In this document: positions 1 to 6,960 of the stretch, piece by piece
Numbering within the stretch: the first letter of the stretch is position 1
Layout of the letters: each line of letters starts with the position of its first letter
Origin: Desulfovibrio aminophilus DSM 12254
GTDB lineage: Bacteria; Desulfobacterota; Desulfovibrionia; Desulfovibrionales; Desulfovibrionaceae
NCBI RefSeq assembly: GCF_000422565.1
Contig: NZ_AUMA01000006.1
Span: 186,001 to 250,000, forward strand
DNA length: 64,000 nt
Reading direction: 5' to 3'
Notes under the pieces: generated by a model
Told to the model about the DNA's origin: nothing
Database searches by the model: none
The model's input: only the letters and a program-made list of their open reading frames with translations
Program-made: the position numbers and the translations under genes

Positions 1-554
1 TAGAGGTTCAGTTCCGAAATTTCATGTTCGGCCTTGAAAAGCTGGTCGTTGAAGACGATGCGCCCGTCCACGAGTTCGAACTCGGTCAGCTTGATCTCAA
101 CAGGGTCTTTCGGCCCGGCCGGGGGGGGAGACGCGGGGGGAGGCGCCGACGGGAGGAAGTCCATCGGGGACAGCTTCCCGTCCGGGCGCAGAATCAGCGA
201 GATCTCAGGGCGGACCAGGCGGACGCCGCTCAGGACCGGGGCCAGCTTGAGGAGGCTTTCGGGGCTCAGGCGCAGTTCCAGAAGGTCGGCCCTGGCGAAC
301 GGGGAGCCGTCCGGCAGGGGGACGGCGATTTCCTTCAGGCTGATTCGCAGAGTGTACGGGTTGAAGCCCAGCCGACCCAGGGTTGTTCGGTTGCCCAGGG
401 CCGAACTCAGTTCCTTTTCCAACACCGAGCACAGGATGGGCGGCGCGATCAACCCGGCCAGTGCGCCCCAGGTCAGGATCGCGACGATGAACCAGAGCCC
501 GGCCCGAACCAAACGCTTGCCGAGCAGGGCGCGGAGAGAAGAGGGCAGCTGCAT
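1..554 (-). CDS. DUF748/AsmA-like envelope protein, N-terminal part
   Basis: The minus-strand frame opens with an ATG at 554 and stays open to the window edge, so only the first ~184 residues are seen and the C-terminus lies outside. The product starts MQLPSSLRALLGKRL, followed by one hydrophobic segment (about residues 15-45). Next comes a beta-rich stretch with NPYTLRISLKEI, typical of the N-terminus of DUF748 proteins, large AsmA-like periplasmic proteins. A Pro/Ala-rich linker encoded by the G-runs near 120-140 precedes KDPVEIKLTEFELVDGRI, a typical repeat-type strand pattern. Such proteins are thought to act in outer-membrane lipid or envelope homeostasis; that role is inferred from the family only. 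Confidence 0.72.
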   Translation of the reverse strand, partial: MQLPSSLRALLGKRLVRAGLWFIVAILTWGALAGLIAPPILCSVLEKELSSALGNRTTLGRLGFNPYTLRISLKEIAVPLPDGSPFARADLLELRLSPESLLKLAPVLSGVRLVRPEISLILRPDGKLSPMDFLPSAPPPASPPPAGPKDPVEIKLTEFELVDGRIVFNDQLFKAEHEISELNL

Positions 555-600
555 GCGCGCGTTCCGTGGTTATGCGGCCGGGCGGCTTCGATGGTCCGGC

Positions 601-1227
601 TTAGAAGGTCGTGACGATTTCTTTGGCCTGTTTCAGGGCCGCCGCCTTGGACTTGTCCCGGACCTCGGGTTCGCGCAGGGTGGGTTGGACGATGACGCTT
701 TGGATGTCCGTGATGCCCAGGAAGCGCAGCTGGAACTCCAAATAGGTGGACTGGAAATTGTAAATGTCCTGGGCCGCGCCCATGGCCGGATATTCGCCAC
801 CCCGGGCGTAGGCTATGAAGACCCGGGCCGAGCAGAGGCCCTTGTAGCCTTCGGGGCCGGCGGCGAAAGTGTAGGACGGCTGGCAGATCACATCCAGATA
901 GTGCTTGAGGACATACGGAATGTTGAAGTTCCACATGGGCACGGCGAAGACCAACTTGTCCGCGCTCTTGAAGTCTTCGATGACATCCTCCACGGCCTTC
1001 CAGCGACTTTTTTCCTCGGCCGTGCTCTCCCGGCCGTGCATGATGTTGTATTTGACCCGCAGGACTTCGCCGTCCAGGGCGGGCAGCGCCATTTGGAACA
1101 GGTCGCGCGTCTCCACGACGTCGCCGGGATGCAACGCCGCATAAGTCCGCACGAATTCCCGGGCCACGGACAGAGAGTGCGAACGCTCCCCTCGGGGCGA
1201 GGCGTTGATGAACAGCAGCTTGCTCAC
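601..1227 (-). CDS. azoR: FMN-dependent NADH-azoreductase
   Basis: This 208-residue protein has the usual length of the AzoR/AcpD family, cytosolic flavodoxin-fold quinone or azo reductases. The N-terminal strand and phosphate loop are visible as FINASPRGERSHS (residues 7-18). The flavin-contacting MWNFNIPYVLKHYLD lies at 98-112, and ARGGEY near 141. The start is GTG at 1227, preceded by a strong AAGGAGGA ribosome binding site. It lies 122 nt downstream of the rubredoxin gene on the same strand, with a hairpin between them, so it may be its own unit. The likely role is two-electron reduction of quinones or electrophiles. Confidence 0.9.
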   Translation of the reverse strand: MSKLLFINASPRGERSHSLSVAREFVRTYAALHPGDVVETRDLFQMALPALDGEVLRVKYNIMHGRESTAEEKSRWKAVEDVIEDFKSADKLVFAVPMWNFNIPYVLKHYLDVICQPSYTFAAGPEGYKGLCSARVFIAYARGGEYPAMGAAQDIYNFQSTYLEFQLRFLGITDIQSVIVQPTLREPEVRDKSKAAALKQAKEIVTTF

Positions 1228-1301
1228 CGCAGTGTCCTCCTTGGATCGGGTTCTTGTTGAAATATGGAATCAGGCGGGCAAAAAGGCAAGACCAAAGACA
1301 G

Positions 1302-1323
1302 GCCCCTCCCGGAGGGGAGGGGC
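1302..1323 (-). terminator. Hairpin downstream of rubredoxin gene
   Basis: A 9-bp perfect GC stem (gcccctccc / gggaggggc) with a 4-nt loop lies just after the rubredoxin stop codon on the minus strand. The following minus-strand bases are only moderately T-rich (TGTCTTTGG), so termination may be partial and azoR could be read through. Confidence 0.5.
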
Positions 1324-1349
1324 TGCGTACGTCCGGCTGAGCCGTCCGT

Positions 1350-1517
1350 TCAGTCTTCTTTCTCGAAGTATTCCTTTTCCGCGCCGCACTTGGGGCAGAC
1401 CCAATCCTCGGGCAGATCCTCGAAGGGAGTGCCGGGCTTGACGCCATGTTCGTAGTCGCCTACCTCGGGGTCGTAGACGTATCCACAGGGGCAGGCGTAC
1501 TTGCTCGCCTTGGTCAT
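1350..1517 (-). CDS. Rubredoxin with CxC first iron knuckle
   Basis: This 55-residue protein has the rubredoxin signature: an N-terminal [11 protein letters not shown], then [12 protein letters not shown], then [10 protein letters not shown]. It would be a small cytosolic one-electron carrier with a single Fe(Cys)4 site, for oxygen-detoxifying or other redox partners. The second knuckle is normal (Cys41-x2-Cys44). The first reads Cys9-Pro-Cys11, one residue shorter than the classical CxxC; the codons TGC CCC TGT are unambiguous. A strong AGGAGG site precedes the ATG at 1517. The 95-residue helical gene lies 18 nt upstream on the same strand, so the two are probably co-transcribed. It is too short for most ORF callers. 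Confidence 0.92.
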   Translation of the reverse strand: MTKASKYACPCGYVYDPEVGDYEHGVKPGTPFEDLPEDWVCPKCGAEKEYFEKED

Positions 1518-1535
1518 GAGTCCTCCTTGTATGGG

Positions 1536-1823
1536 CTAGAATTTGTCCAGGGCTCCGTTGACGGCCTTTTTCAGTTCGTTCGCGGCCTTTTCGATTCCCG
1601 CGCGCATTTCGGTCCAGGCCTCGCCGCTGCTCATGCGCAGGAGCTTCAGGCGGTAACGCACGTCTTCATACAGAGATGTCAGCTTTTCCGTTTCCGCGTT
1701 GTAGCGCGCGAGGAAATCCGCCCCCTTTTGCTCGGCGCGGGTTTTCGACTCGTCGAGCTTGCGCTGCCAATCCTTGAGTTGTTGTTCAAGGTTCACGCCG
1801 AATTTTTCCTTGTCCTCGTTCAT
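1536..1823 (-). CDS. Small helical, charged hypothetical protein
   Basis: This 95-residue protein starts at the ATG at 1823, preceded by GGAGG; an open frame continues upstream but lacks such a site. It is almost entirely predicted helix, with a high Glu/Lys/Arg content and heptad-like spacing of Leu/Ala, consistent with a coiled coil. There is no Cys, signal peptide or membrane segment. It sits 18 nt upstream of the rubredoxin gene on the same strand and is probably co-transcribed with it. I do not recognise a family. Short helical proteins of this type occur near redox and stress genes, but a function cannot be assigned. Confidence 0.72.
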   Translation of the reverse strand: MNEDKEKFGVNLEQQLKDWQRKLDESKTRAEQKGADFLARYNAETEKLTSLYEDVRYRLKLLRMSSGEAWTEMRAGIEKAANELKKAVNGALDKF

Positions 1824-2067
1824 GATTCCTCCGGCATTTCTTCGTGTCCGGCCGCTTCGCGACGGTCGCGGACCTTGACTAGGAGAATAGCCAGCCTGGG
1901 AAAAAAGTCCAGCGGAACGAGGAGATGGAGGCGCGTCCTTGATCGTGTTCGGAGATTGGTTCTCGGACGTTTGACATGCCTCACGGATCGGATAGGTAGG
2001 GAAAATGTCGCAATGGGCCGCCGGGGCCGCGACCATTTTCTCTCAATTCCTCGTCAAGGAGACTCCA

Positions 2068-2379
2068 ATGTTTGAGAGACGCCGTTTCATCCTGGCCGTG
2101 TGCTCGGTCCTGCTGCTCGGCCTGTTGGGCTGCGCGGGCACCAAACAGCGCGAAAGCACTGGTGAATATTTCGATGACACGGCCATCACCACCCGCGTCA
2201 ACGCGGCCATTCTCAAGGAACCATCCCTGAAGTTTTTCCAGATTGAGGTGGAGACCTTCAAAGGACGCGTTTTGTTGAGCGGATTCGTGGACACCAAGGA
2301 ACAGGTCGCCACGGCGGGTCGAGTGGCCGCCGGATGCAAGGGCGTGAAGAGCGTGGTCAACCACCTGGTGGTGAAGTAG
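2068..2379 (+). CDS. BON-domain lipoprotein
   Basis: This 103-residue protein starts at the ATG at 2068, which has an AAGGAG site; the open frame extends upstream to 2005 without one. Residues 1-22 form a lipoprotein signal with lipobox LLGC (Cys22). The rest is one BON domain: DDTAITTRVNAAILKEPSLK, then VETFKGRVLLSGFVDTKEQ, ending in GCKGVKSVVNHLVV. BON domains occur in OsmY-type periplasmic or outer-membrane-linked proteins and are thought to bind phospholipid. It should be an envelope stress or maintenance lipoprotein. It is transcribed divergently from the coiled-coil and rubredoxin pair. Confidence 0.88.
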   Translation: MFERRRFILAVCSVLLLGLLGCAGTKQRESTGEYFDDTAITTRVNAAILKEPSLKFFQIEVETFKGRVLLSGFVDTKEQVATAGRVAAGCKGVKSVVNHLVVK

Positions 2380-2400
2380 GCGCGAGGTCGTCCTCAACCG

Positions 2401-2607
2401 TCAGGAGTTCATGGACAGCACTCGGTCCGGAACGTCCTCCAACCGGGTCCAGGGCGCGACGCGCAGCAGGACTTCGCAGCCGGGCTGGGTGGGGCGACGG
2501 AAGGAATGCACGATCTGGCCGTTCCAGCGGATCAGATAGACCATGCGGCGAAGTCGGCGGCTGCTCTCCCGCGCGGCTTGAAACGTTTTGAGGAATTCTG
2601 TGTTCAT
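2401..2607 (-). CDS. Small hypothetical protein
   Basis: This 68-residue frame starts at the ATG at 2607, with a modest AAGG upstream, and ends 21 nt from the convergent BON lipoprotein gene. The product is basic at the N-terminus (ARESSRRLRRMVYLIRWNG) and then beta-like (GCEVLLRVAPWTRLEDVPD). I recognise no family. The codon use fits the neighbours and there is no competing gene in the interval, so it is probably real. Confidence 0.55.
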   Translation of the reverse strand: MNTEFLKTFQAARESSRRLRRMVYLIRWNGQIVHSFRRPTQPGCEVLLRVAPWTRLEDVPDRVLSMNS

Positions 2608-2688
2608 GCCTTATGCTAGTTTGTCTCCGGCGTGGTTTGGTGGCGGTTCCGCAGCGGCTCGGAAAAGTGTGCGTGACGATTTTCGCCG

Positions 2689-2717
2689 TTGACAGTTCTC
2701 CAAAGGGCGTCTATATA
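2689..2717 (+). promoter_or_regulatory. Sigma70-type promoter for the rhlE-like gene
   Basis: TTGACA (2689-2694) and TATATA (2712-2717) are separated by exactly 17 nt. This is a near-consensus housekeeping promoter in an otherwise GC-rich interval and points at the helicase gene. Transcription would begin near 2724, leaving a leader of about 210 nt. Confidence 0.8.
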
Positions 2718-2937
2718 TATTCGGTTCGAGAGTGATCCCGAACGCGGCATGCTTGCCTGCGAGGCGCGGTTTGCGCTGCAAAACCCCGCACCCCATCTCC
2801 AGCCTGTCCCTGCCGAACGCGACCCTGACCCGATTGAGCAATCTCGAAGCGGCCGGCAGCCCCCGACTTCCGATTGACCCGATCACCGCCCCGTGACCTC
2901 GTGGTGCGCCGGGCCCATTTCAACCAAAGGAATCACT
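2718..2937 (+). other. Long 5' leader of the helicase mRNA
   Basis: The 330-nt stretch 2608-2937 holds no convincing gene. Its first part carries the promoter and the rest would be an untranslated leader of about 210 nt ending in the AAAGGAA ribosome binding site at 2926-2932. DEAD-box helicase genes in other bacteria often have long, cold-responsive or autoregulated leaders. That this leader is regulatory is inference; no known riboswitch is evident. Confidence 0.5.
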
Positions 2938-4626
2938 TTGAATTTCCAGTCTTTTCAATTGTCTTCGTGTTTTGATGCGAATATTCGCGCCCTGGGCTAT
3001 GTGACCCCCACCCCGATCCAGGAACAGGCCATTCCGCCGGTTATGAAAGGCCACGACGTCATGGGCCTGGCCCAGACCGGCACCGGCAAGACCGCGGCCT
3101 TCATGCTGCCCATCCTGAACCGCCTGATGAACGGCGAGCGCAAGGGGCGGGCTCCCCGCGCCCTGATCGTCGCGCCTACCCGTGAATTGGCCGAGCAGAT
3201 CGCCGATTCGGCCCGCGACCTGGGCCGCAACACGGGCCTGCGTTTCGCCACCATCTACGGCGGTGTGGGCTACGCCCCCCAGACCCAGAAGTTGCGCAAC
3301 GGCGTGGATCTCCTGGTGGCCTGCCCGGGCCGCCTGCTGGACCACCTGGAGCAGCGCAACGTGGACCTTTCGGCCGTGGAAGTGCTCGTCCTGGACGAGG
3401 CCGACCACATGTTCGACATGGGCTTTCTGCCGCCCATCCGCAAGATCGTGGCCCATCTGCCCAAGGAGCGTCAGACGCTGCTCTTCTCAGCCACCATGCC
3501 TGAGGACATCCGGGGCTTGGCCCAGGAAATCCTGCATGAGCCGGTGACCGTGCGCGTGGGCCGAAGCGCTCCCGCCGCCACGGTGTCGCACGCCGTCTAC
3601 CCCGTCTCTCAGCATCTCAAGACCCCGCTCTTGCTGGAGATGCTCAAGCGCCTGGACACCGGCTCGGTGCTCGTGTTCGCGCGTACCAAGCATCGCGCCC
3701 GCCGCGTGGGTGAGCAGTTGGCCAAGGCCGGACACGCAGCCGCCTCCATTCAGGGCAATCTGTCCCAGAACAAGCGTCAGGCCGCTCTGGACGGGTTTCG
3801 TTCCGGCAAGTACCGCATCCTCGTGGCCACGGACATCGCGGCCCGGGGCATCGACGTGAGCCTCGTGGAACACGTCATCAACTACGACATCCCGGACACG
3901 GCCGAGGCCTATACCCACCGTATCGGCCGCACCGGCCGCGCCGAACGCACCGGTGAGGCGCATACCTTCGTGACCCGCGAGGACGCGACCATGATCCGCA
4001 CCATCGAGCGGGTCCTGGGCAAGCCGCTGCCCCGTCGTACGCTGGAAGATTTCGACTACAACGCCCCGGCTCCGGCCAGGGATACGGAATTCGCCAGGCC
4101 TCCGTTGCAGCCGCGCGGACAGCGCAAGCCCCGTATCGCCTCCGAAGTCCGTCCCGAAGGCCGCGGAGAGCGTCGTGATTCGGCCGCGCGTCCTGAGCGC
4201 CGCGATCCCGCAGCCCGTCCCGAGCGCCGCGATTCGGCAGCCCGTCCCGAGCGTCGTGACGCCCGCCGCGGGGATGACACCCGCGCCCGGCGTTCCGATG
4301 AGAGCCGCCGCGAGGGCGCGCGTCCCTCGGCGCAGGAACGGCGGCCCCGTGAGGCCTCCCGTCCCGAGCGCCGCGAGGGCGGTCGCCGGGGTGATTCCCG
4401 TTTCGCCAAGGGCGCGGAATTCCGCGGTGAATCTCCGCGCATCGGCTATTCCAACCGCAAGCGGCCCTATTCGGTGAACGTGGACCAGGAGCGCGCCGGC
4501 AACGTGGCGTCCCGTCGTCCCGACGAGGAGCCCAACGGAAACATCGCGGAACAGCGTCAGGACAACCGGCGCTTTGACCGCTATGAAGACGCTCCGCGCG
4601 TGGCTCCGCTGTACTTGAACCGCTAG
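2938..4626 (+). CDS. rhlE: DEAD-box ATP-dependent RNA helicase, RhlE type
   Basis: The protein has 562 residues if it starts at TTG 2938, which sits 7 nt after AAAGG. The open frame begins at GTG 2893, but that codon has no ribosome binding site and would add 15 atypical residues. The Q-motif region (PTPIQEQAIP) is followed by Walker A AQTGTGKT (45-52), PTRELAEQ, the DEAD box at 153-156, SAT at 184-186 and the helicase-C motifs ARGIDV and HRIGRTGRA. The last ~180 residues are an Arg-rich low-complexity tail with RPERRD repeats, as in RhlE/CsdA tails that bind RNA. It should remodel rRNA or mRNA structure in ribosome assembly, RNA decay or cold adaptation. Confidence 0.93.
   Translation: MNFQSFQLSSCFDANIRALGYVTPTPIQEQAIPPVMKGHDVMGLAQTGTGKTAAFMLPILNRLMNGERKGRAPRALIVAPTRELAEQIADSARDLGRNTGLRFATIYGGVGYAPQTQKLRNGVDLLVACPGRLLDHLEQRNVDLSAVEVLVLDEADHMFDMGFLPPIRKIVAHLPKERQTLLFSATMPEDIRGLAQEILHEPVTVRVGRSAPAATVSHAVYPVSQHLKTPLLLEMLKRLDTGSVLVFARTKHRARRVGEQLAKAGHAAASIQGNLSQNKRQAALDGFRSGKYRILVATDIAARGIDVSLVEHVINYDIPDTAEAYTHRIGRTGRAERTGEAHTFVTREDATMIRTIERVLGKPLPRRTLEDFDYNAPAPARDTEFARPPLQPRGQRKPRIASEVRPEGRGERRDSAARPERRDPAARPERRDSAARPERRDARRGDDTRARRSDESRREGARPSAQERRPREASRPERREGGRRGDSRFAKGAEFRGESPRIGYSNRKRPYSVNVDQERAGNVASRRPDEEPNGNIAEQRQDNRRFDRYEDAPRVAPLYLNR
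4171..4260 (+). repeat. Tandem 27-nt repeat in the helicase tail
   Basis: The coding sequence repeats a 27-nt unit encoding RPERRD(S/P)AA about three times, and shorter PERRE copies follow to about 4380. Copies differ at synonymous positions, so selection seems to act on the peptide. The repeats form the disordered basic C-terminal extension of the helicase. Confidence 0.75.
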
Positions 4627-4652
4627 CCGCCCTGCAGACGACATGACAGGAA

Positions 4653-4683
4653 GGGGTCGTGGGAAACCACGGCCCCTTTTTTT
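4653..4683 (+). terminator. Intrinsic terminator after rhlE
   Basis: A 10-bp stem (ggggtcgtgg / ccacggcccc, one G-U pair) closes on a GAAA loop and is followed by seven T residues. It lies 26 nt after the helicase stop codon. Confidence 0.92.
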
Positions 4684-4799
4684 ATCGCGTGTTGTCCGGC
4701 TTTGACCTGGGAGTGAAAAACACATAATCCTTATCGATAGAATCTCAACCAGCCGGAGACCGCGCCGGGCGCGGGCGGCCCAACCCCGAGGAGAAGGTC

Positions 4800-5009
4800 A
4801 TGAAGTATGGTGCGCGCAACAAGGTGAGGGTCAAGGTCACGTCCGTGAAGAAGGGCGACGTCATGTCCCTGGTCAAGTTCCAGACCCTGGGACCGGCCGA
4901 GATGGCCTCGGTGTTGACCACGGAGTCGGCCGAGGATCTGGACCTCAAGCCGGGTGACGAGGTCATGGTGGTCATCAAGGCCATTCACGTCATGCCGGTC
5001 AAGGAATAG
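4800..5009 (+). CDS. Molbindin-like TOBE/Mop domain protein
   Basis: This 69-residue protein is a single Mop/TOBE domain, starting MKYGARNKVRVKVTSVKKGD and carrying TTESAEDLDLKPGDEVMVVI. Stand-alone proteins of this size are molbindins: cytosolic oligomers that bind molybdate or tungstate oxyanions for storage or buffering. That fits an anaerobe rich in Mo/W enzymes such as formate dehydrogenases. A GAGGAGAAGG site precedes the ATG. The gene stands alone between two hairpins, with no molybdate transport genes beside it in this window. Confidence 0.9.
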   Translation: MKYGARNKVRVKVTSVKKGDVMSLVKFQTLGPAEMASVLTTESAEDLDLKPGDEVMVVIKAIHVMPVKE

Positions 5010-5025
5010 TCGCGAGAGAGAGGAG

Positions 5026-5050
5026 GGGAGCGTGGGTCACCACGCTTCCC
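5026..5050 (+). terminator. Hairpin after the molbindin gene
   Basis: GGGAGCGTGG and CCACGCTTCC pair (one G-U) around a GTCA loop, 16 nt after the stop codon. There is no clear T-run afterwards, so it may be a weak terminator or a 3'-end stabiliser. Confidence 0.45.
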
Positions 5051-5174
5051 GCCTTCTGTCCACGACAGTGAGGCGTTGGACGGTTCGGGTCCGTTTTTTC
5101 ATTCCAGTTCTGTACACGTCGAGGCCGGTCGGGCATAATGAGAACCAGAACCATCCTAAAAAGGAGGTAGGACA

Positions 5175-5729
5175 ATGAATGCCGTGGACGATCTGCGGGC
5201 GGAGCATGAGGGCATTCTCAGGATGTTGGGGATCATGCGTGTCATGGCCGAAAGGATCGGGCACGGCCGGAAGATTCCCGCCGGGCACGTGGAATCCGTC
5301 ATCGATTTTCTTCGGCTTTTCGCGGATCAGTGCCACCACGGCAAGGAAGAGGACATTTTCTTCCCGGAGTTGGAACGGGCAGGCATTCCCCACGAGGGCG
5401 GTCCCATAGGCGTCATGCTCTACGAGCACATCCTGGGACGGGAGCACATTCGCGCAATGGTCGAGGCGTCCGCTCGCCTGGGCGACACAGGCGGCGAAGG
5501 CTACCAGGATTTGCGGGCGGCGATGCTCGACTACAGCGGCCTGCTCACCCGGCACATCGCCAAGGAGAATGAGGTGCTCTTTCCCCTGGCCGAAAAGGTG
5601 CTCAGCCTCGGGGTCATCGAGGCGTTGCATGAGCGGTTCGAGCAGTTGGAGCGCGAACGCATCGGCTTCGGCGTTCACGAGGCGTTTCATCGTCTGCTGG
5701 ACGAACTGGCGGCGGAGTATCGGGCCTGA
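5175..5729 (+). CDS. Hemerythrin-like domain protein
   Basis: This 184-residue protein is a four-helix hemerythrin-like domain without a membrane segment or signalling partner domain. Candidate di-iron ligands are His11 (AEHEGIL), His54/55 with Glu59 (CHHGKEEDIFFPEL), His85/His91 (YEHILGREH) and His127 with Glu131 (RHIAKENEVLFPL). Such cytosolic proteins bind O2, NO or iron and are common in anaerobes as oxygen or nitrosative-stress buffers. An AAGGAGG site precedes the ATG at 5175. It has its own short intergenic region on each side and appears to be monocistronic. Confidence 0.92.
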   Translation: MNAVDDLRAEHEGILRMLGIMRVMAERIGHGRKIPAGHVESVIDFLRLFADQCHHGKEEDIFFPELERAGIPHEGGPIGVMLYEHILGREHIRAMVEASARLGDTGGEGYQDLRAAMLDYSGLLTRHIAKENEVLFPLAEKVLSLGVIEALHERFEQLERERIGFGVHEAFHRLLDELAAEYRA

Positions 5730-5850
5730 GCGGCGGCGGTGAAGCGGAAATTTTCGGCATGGGCCGGATGGAGCGGGGATTGGTGACTGAGTCCCGGCGT
5801 CGTCCGGCCCTCATTCTGGTGAACCGCACTGAGACGTGGGGAGGGCGGGC

Positions 5851-6240
5851 ATGATCGCTGCGCGACGGAAGATGCGGCCGCGTGTTTGTGTTCTGGTTCT
5901 TCTAGTGTCCTGCGTCGCGACGTTTCTGTATGGCGGGCCGGGAAAGGCCGTATCCCTGGCAGGCAACGCCGCTTCGACGGGCATTTCCGCCGCCTTCGTT
6001 GAGAGGGAGGCAGCGGCGGGGACGGGCGGGATTTCCAGGAGTGCGCCCCAGGCTGACGCCTCGGCGGGAATGCTGGCCGTCAAGGCCGCCGGTGTCATCT
6101 ATCATGGGAACGTGAAGAGCGGCGTGTTCCACCGGCCGGGCTGCCGCTACTATGATTGCAAGAATTGCGTCGCCGAGTTCCCGAGCCGCGAGGCGGCGAT
6201 CAAGGCCGGATACCGGCCCTGCCAAGTCTGCCGCCCGTGA
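5851..6240 (+). CDS. Exported protein with Ada-type Cys4 metal-binding domain
   Basis: The start at ATG 5851 follows GGGGAGGG and gives 129 residues; an upstream GTG at 5836 lacks a site. Residues 1-30 are a basic then hydrophobic signal or anchor sequence, followed by an Ala/Gly-rich linker. The last ~45 residues (YHGNVKSGVFHRPGCRYY, then DCKNCVAEF and AGYRPCQVCRP) match the small Cys4 zinc-binding domain of the Ada N-terminus. Copies are found at the ends of secreted nucleases and short exported proteins. The function is unknown; the domain suggests metal or DNA binding outside the cytoplasm. Confidence 0.78.
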   Translation: MIAARRKMRPRVCVLVLLVSCVATFLYGGPGKAVSLAGNAASTGISAAFVEREAAAGTGGISRSAPQADASAGMLAVKAAGVIYHGNVKSGVFHRPGCRYYDCKNCVAEFPSREAAIKAGYRPCQVCRP

Positions 6241-6282
6241 GGGCGGTCGGGCGTTCGTGAAGGAACATGGAATGATTTGACT

Positions 6283-6666
6283 TGGTGGAGGCGGGGGGAA
6301 TCGAACCCCCGTCCGAGAACGCTCAGCACGAAACGTCTACAGGTTTAGGACAGGTTTGAAGTTCTCGCCCTTGGGATTGCCCCTGTCCGGGCGGCCCTCG
6401 GGCCAGTTCATCAGAGTTCTCGCGGTCACCGGGATGAACAACCGGATTCCGCCAGCCCGGAGCGTCGGCGCTTCCTTCGGCCTACCAGGCGTCGGCCGGG
6501 GAAACGGGTCTCTCAATTGGAGACCTGCCTTGACTGCTTATTAGGCGGCCATGGCGTAGTCGTAGTCGTTGGCACTTATGTGCGTGGTCGATTTTTACGA
6601 GGCCATCGACCAACCTCGACCTGCGATTCCGGCTTCAACCATCCCCGTCGAAACCAGTGCGCCCCC
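6283..6666 (-). ncRNA. ssrA: tmRNA (SsrA)
   Basis: The minus strand carries a 384-nt tmRNA. The 5' end GGGGGCG (from 6666) pairs with CGCCTCC before the encoded ACCA end (6283), with the typical third-pair G-U. The 5' region GCACTGGTTTCGACGGGGAT and the T-arm GGGGGTTCGATTCCCCC are characteristic. The resume codon is GCC at 6573 and the tag reads ANDYDYAMAA, followed by two stop codons (TAATAA, to 6538). It rescues stalled ribosomes together with SmpB. Desulfovibrio tags are of the same ANxYDYAxAA type. Confidence 0.97.
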
Positions 6667-6688
6667 ATGTCAAAGAACGTCTTCCCTG

Positions 6689-6716
6689 CATATAAGGCCG
6701 ACCGGCCGCTTGGCAA
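6689..6716 (-). promoter_or_regulatory. Promoter for ssrA
   Basis: On the minus strand TTGCCA (6716-6711) and TATATG (6694-6689) are 16 nt apart, just upstream of the mature tmRNA 5' end at 6666. The 22 nt between the -10 element and the mature end leaves room for a short leader removed by RNase P. Confidence 0.68.
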
Positions 6717-6755
6717 GGGATTCCGGGAGCCCGGCGGTCGTGCGGCAAGGGTGAT

Positions 6756-6788
6756 GGAAAAAGAAAAGGCCCCGGAATCCGGGGCCTT
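6756..6788 (-). terminator. Terminator between tRNA-Met and ssrA
   Basis: Read on the minus strand, AAGGCCCCGG and CCGGGGCCTT form a long GC stem followed by TTTTCTTTTT. It ends the tRNA-Met transcript upstream of the ssrA promoter. Confidence 0.9.
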
Positions 6789-6796
6789 GTTCTTCG

Positions 6797-6873
6797 TGGT
6801 AGCGAGGAGAGGACTTGAACCTCCGACACTGCGGATATGAGCCGCATGCTCTAACCACCTGAGCTACCTCGCC
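6797..6873 (-). tRNA. tRNA-Met (CAT)
   Basis: A 77-nt cloverleaf with encoded CCA lies on the minus strand. It has acceptor GGCGAGG/CCTCGCT with a first-pair G-U, D-arm AGCTCAGGTGGTTAGAGC, anticodon stem TGCGG/CCGCA around loop CTCATAT, and T-arm with GGTTCAAGTCC. The anticodon is CAT. The anticodon stem lacks the three G-C pairs of an initiator, so this is elongator tRNA-Met or, less likely, the lysidine-modified tRNA-Ile2. Confidence 0.95.
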
Positions 6874-6899
6874 ACGGTGTCCGCCGAAGCGGGAAACGC

Positions 6900-6928
6900 T
6901 GTATATCTATTCTTGACCTGCTTGGCAA
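6900..6928 (-). promoter_or_regulatory. Promoter for tRNA-Met
   Basis: On the minus strand TTGCCA (6928-6923) and TATACA (6905-6900) are separated by 17 nt and lie about 27 nt upstream of the tRNA. The -35 region shares the nine bases TTGCCAAGC with the ssrA promoter. Confidence 0.75.
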
Positions 6929-6960
6929 GGGCTTTGTGGGCACTTTCCGAGCGTCGGGCC

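Noticed and set aside
120-145. G-rich runs near the left edge as a G-quadruplex element
   Set aside because: They encode the Pro/Ala linker of the minus-strand DUF748 protein, which explains them.
2893-2937. Upstream GTG start for the helicase gene
   Set aside because: It has no ribosome binding site and adds 15 residues unlike the family. TTG 2938 has AAAGG at good spacing.
6517-6840. Plus-strand open frame over the tmRNA and tRNA region
   Set aside because: Its end translates the complement of tRNA-Met, a common false protein.
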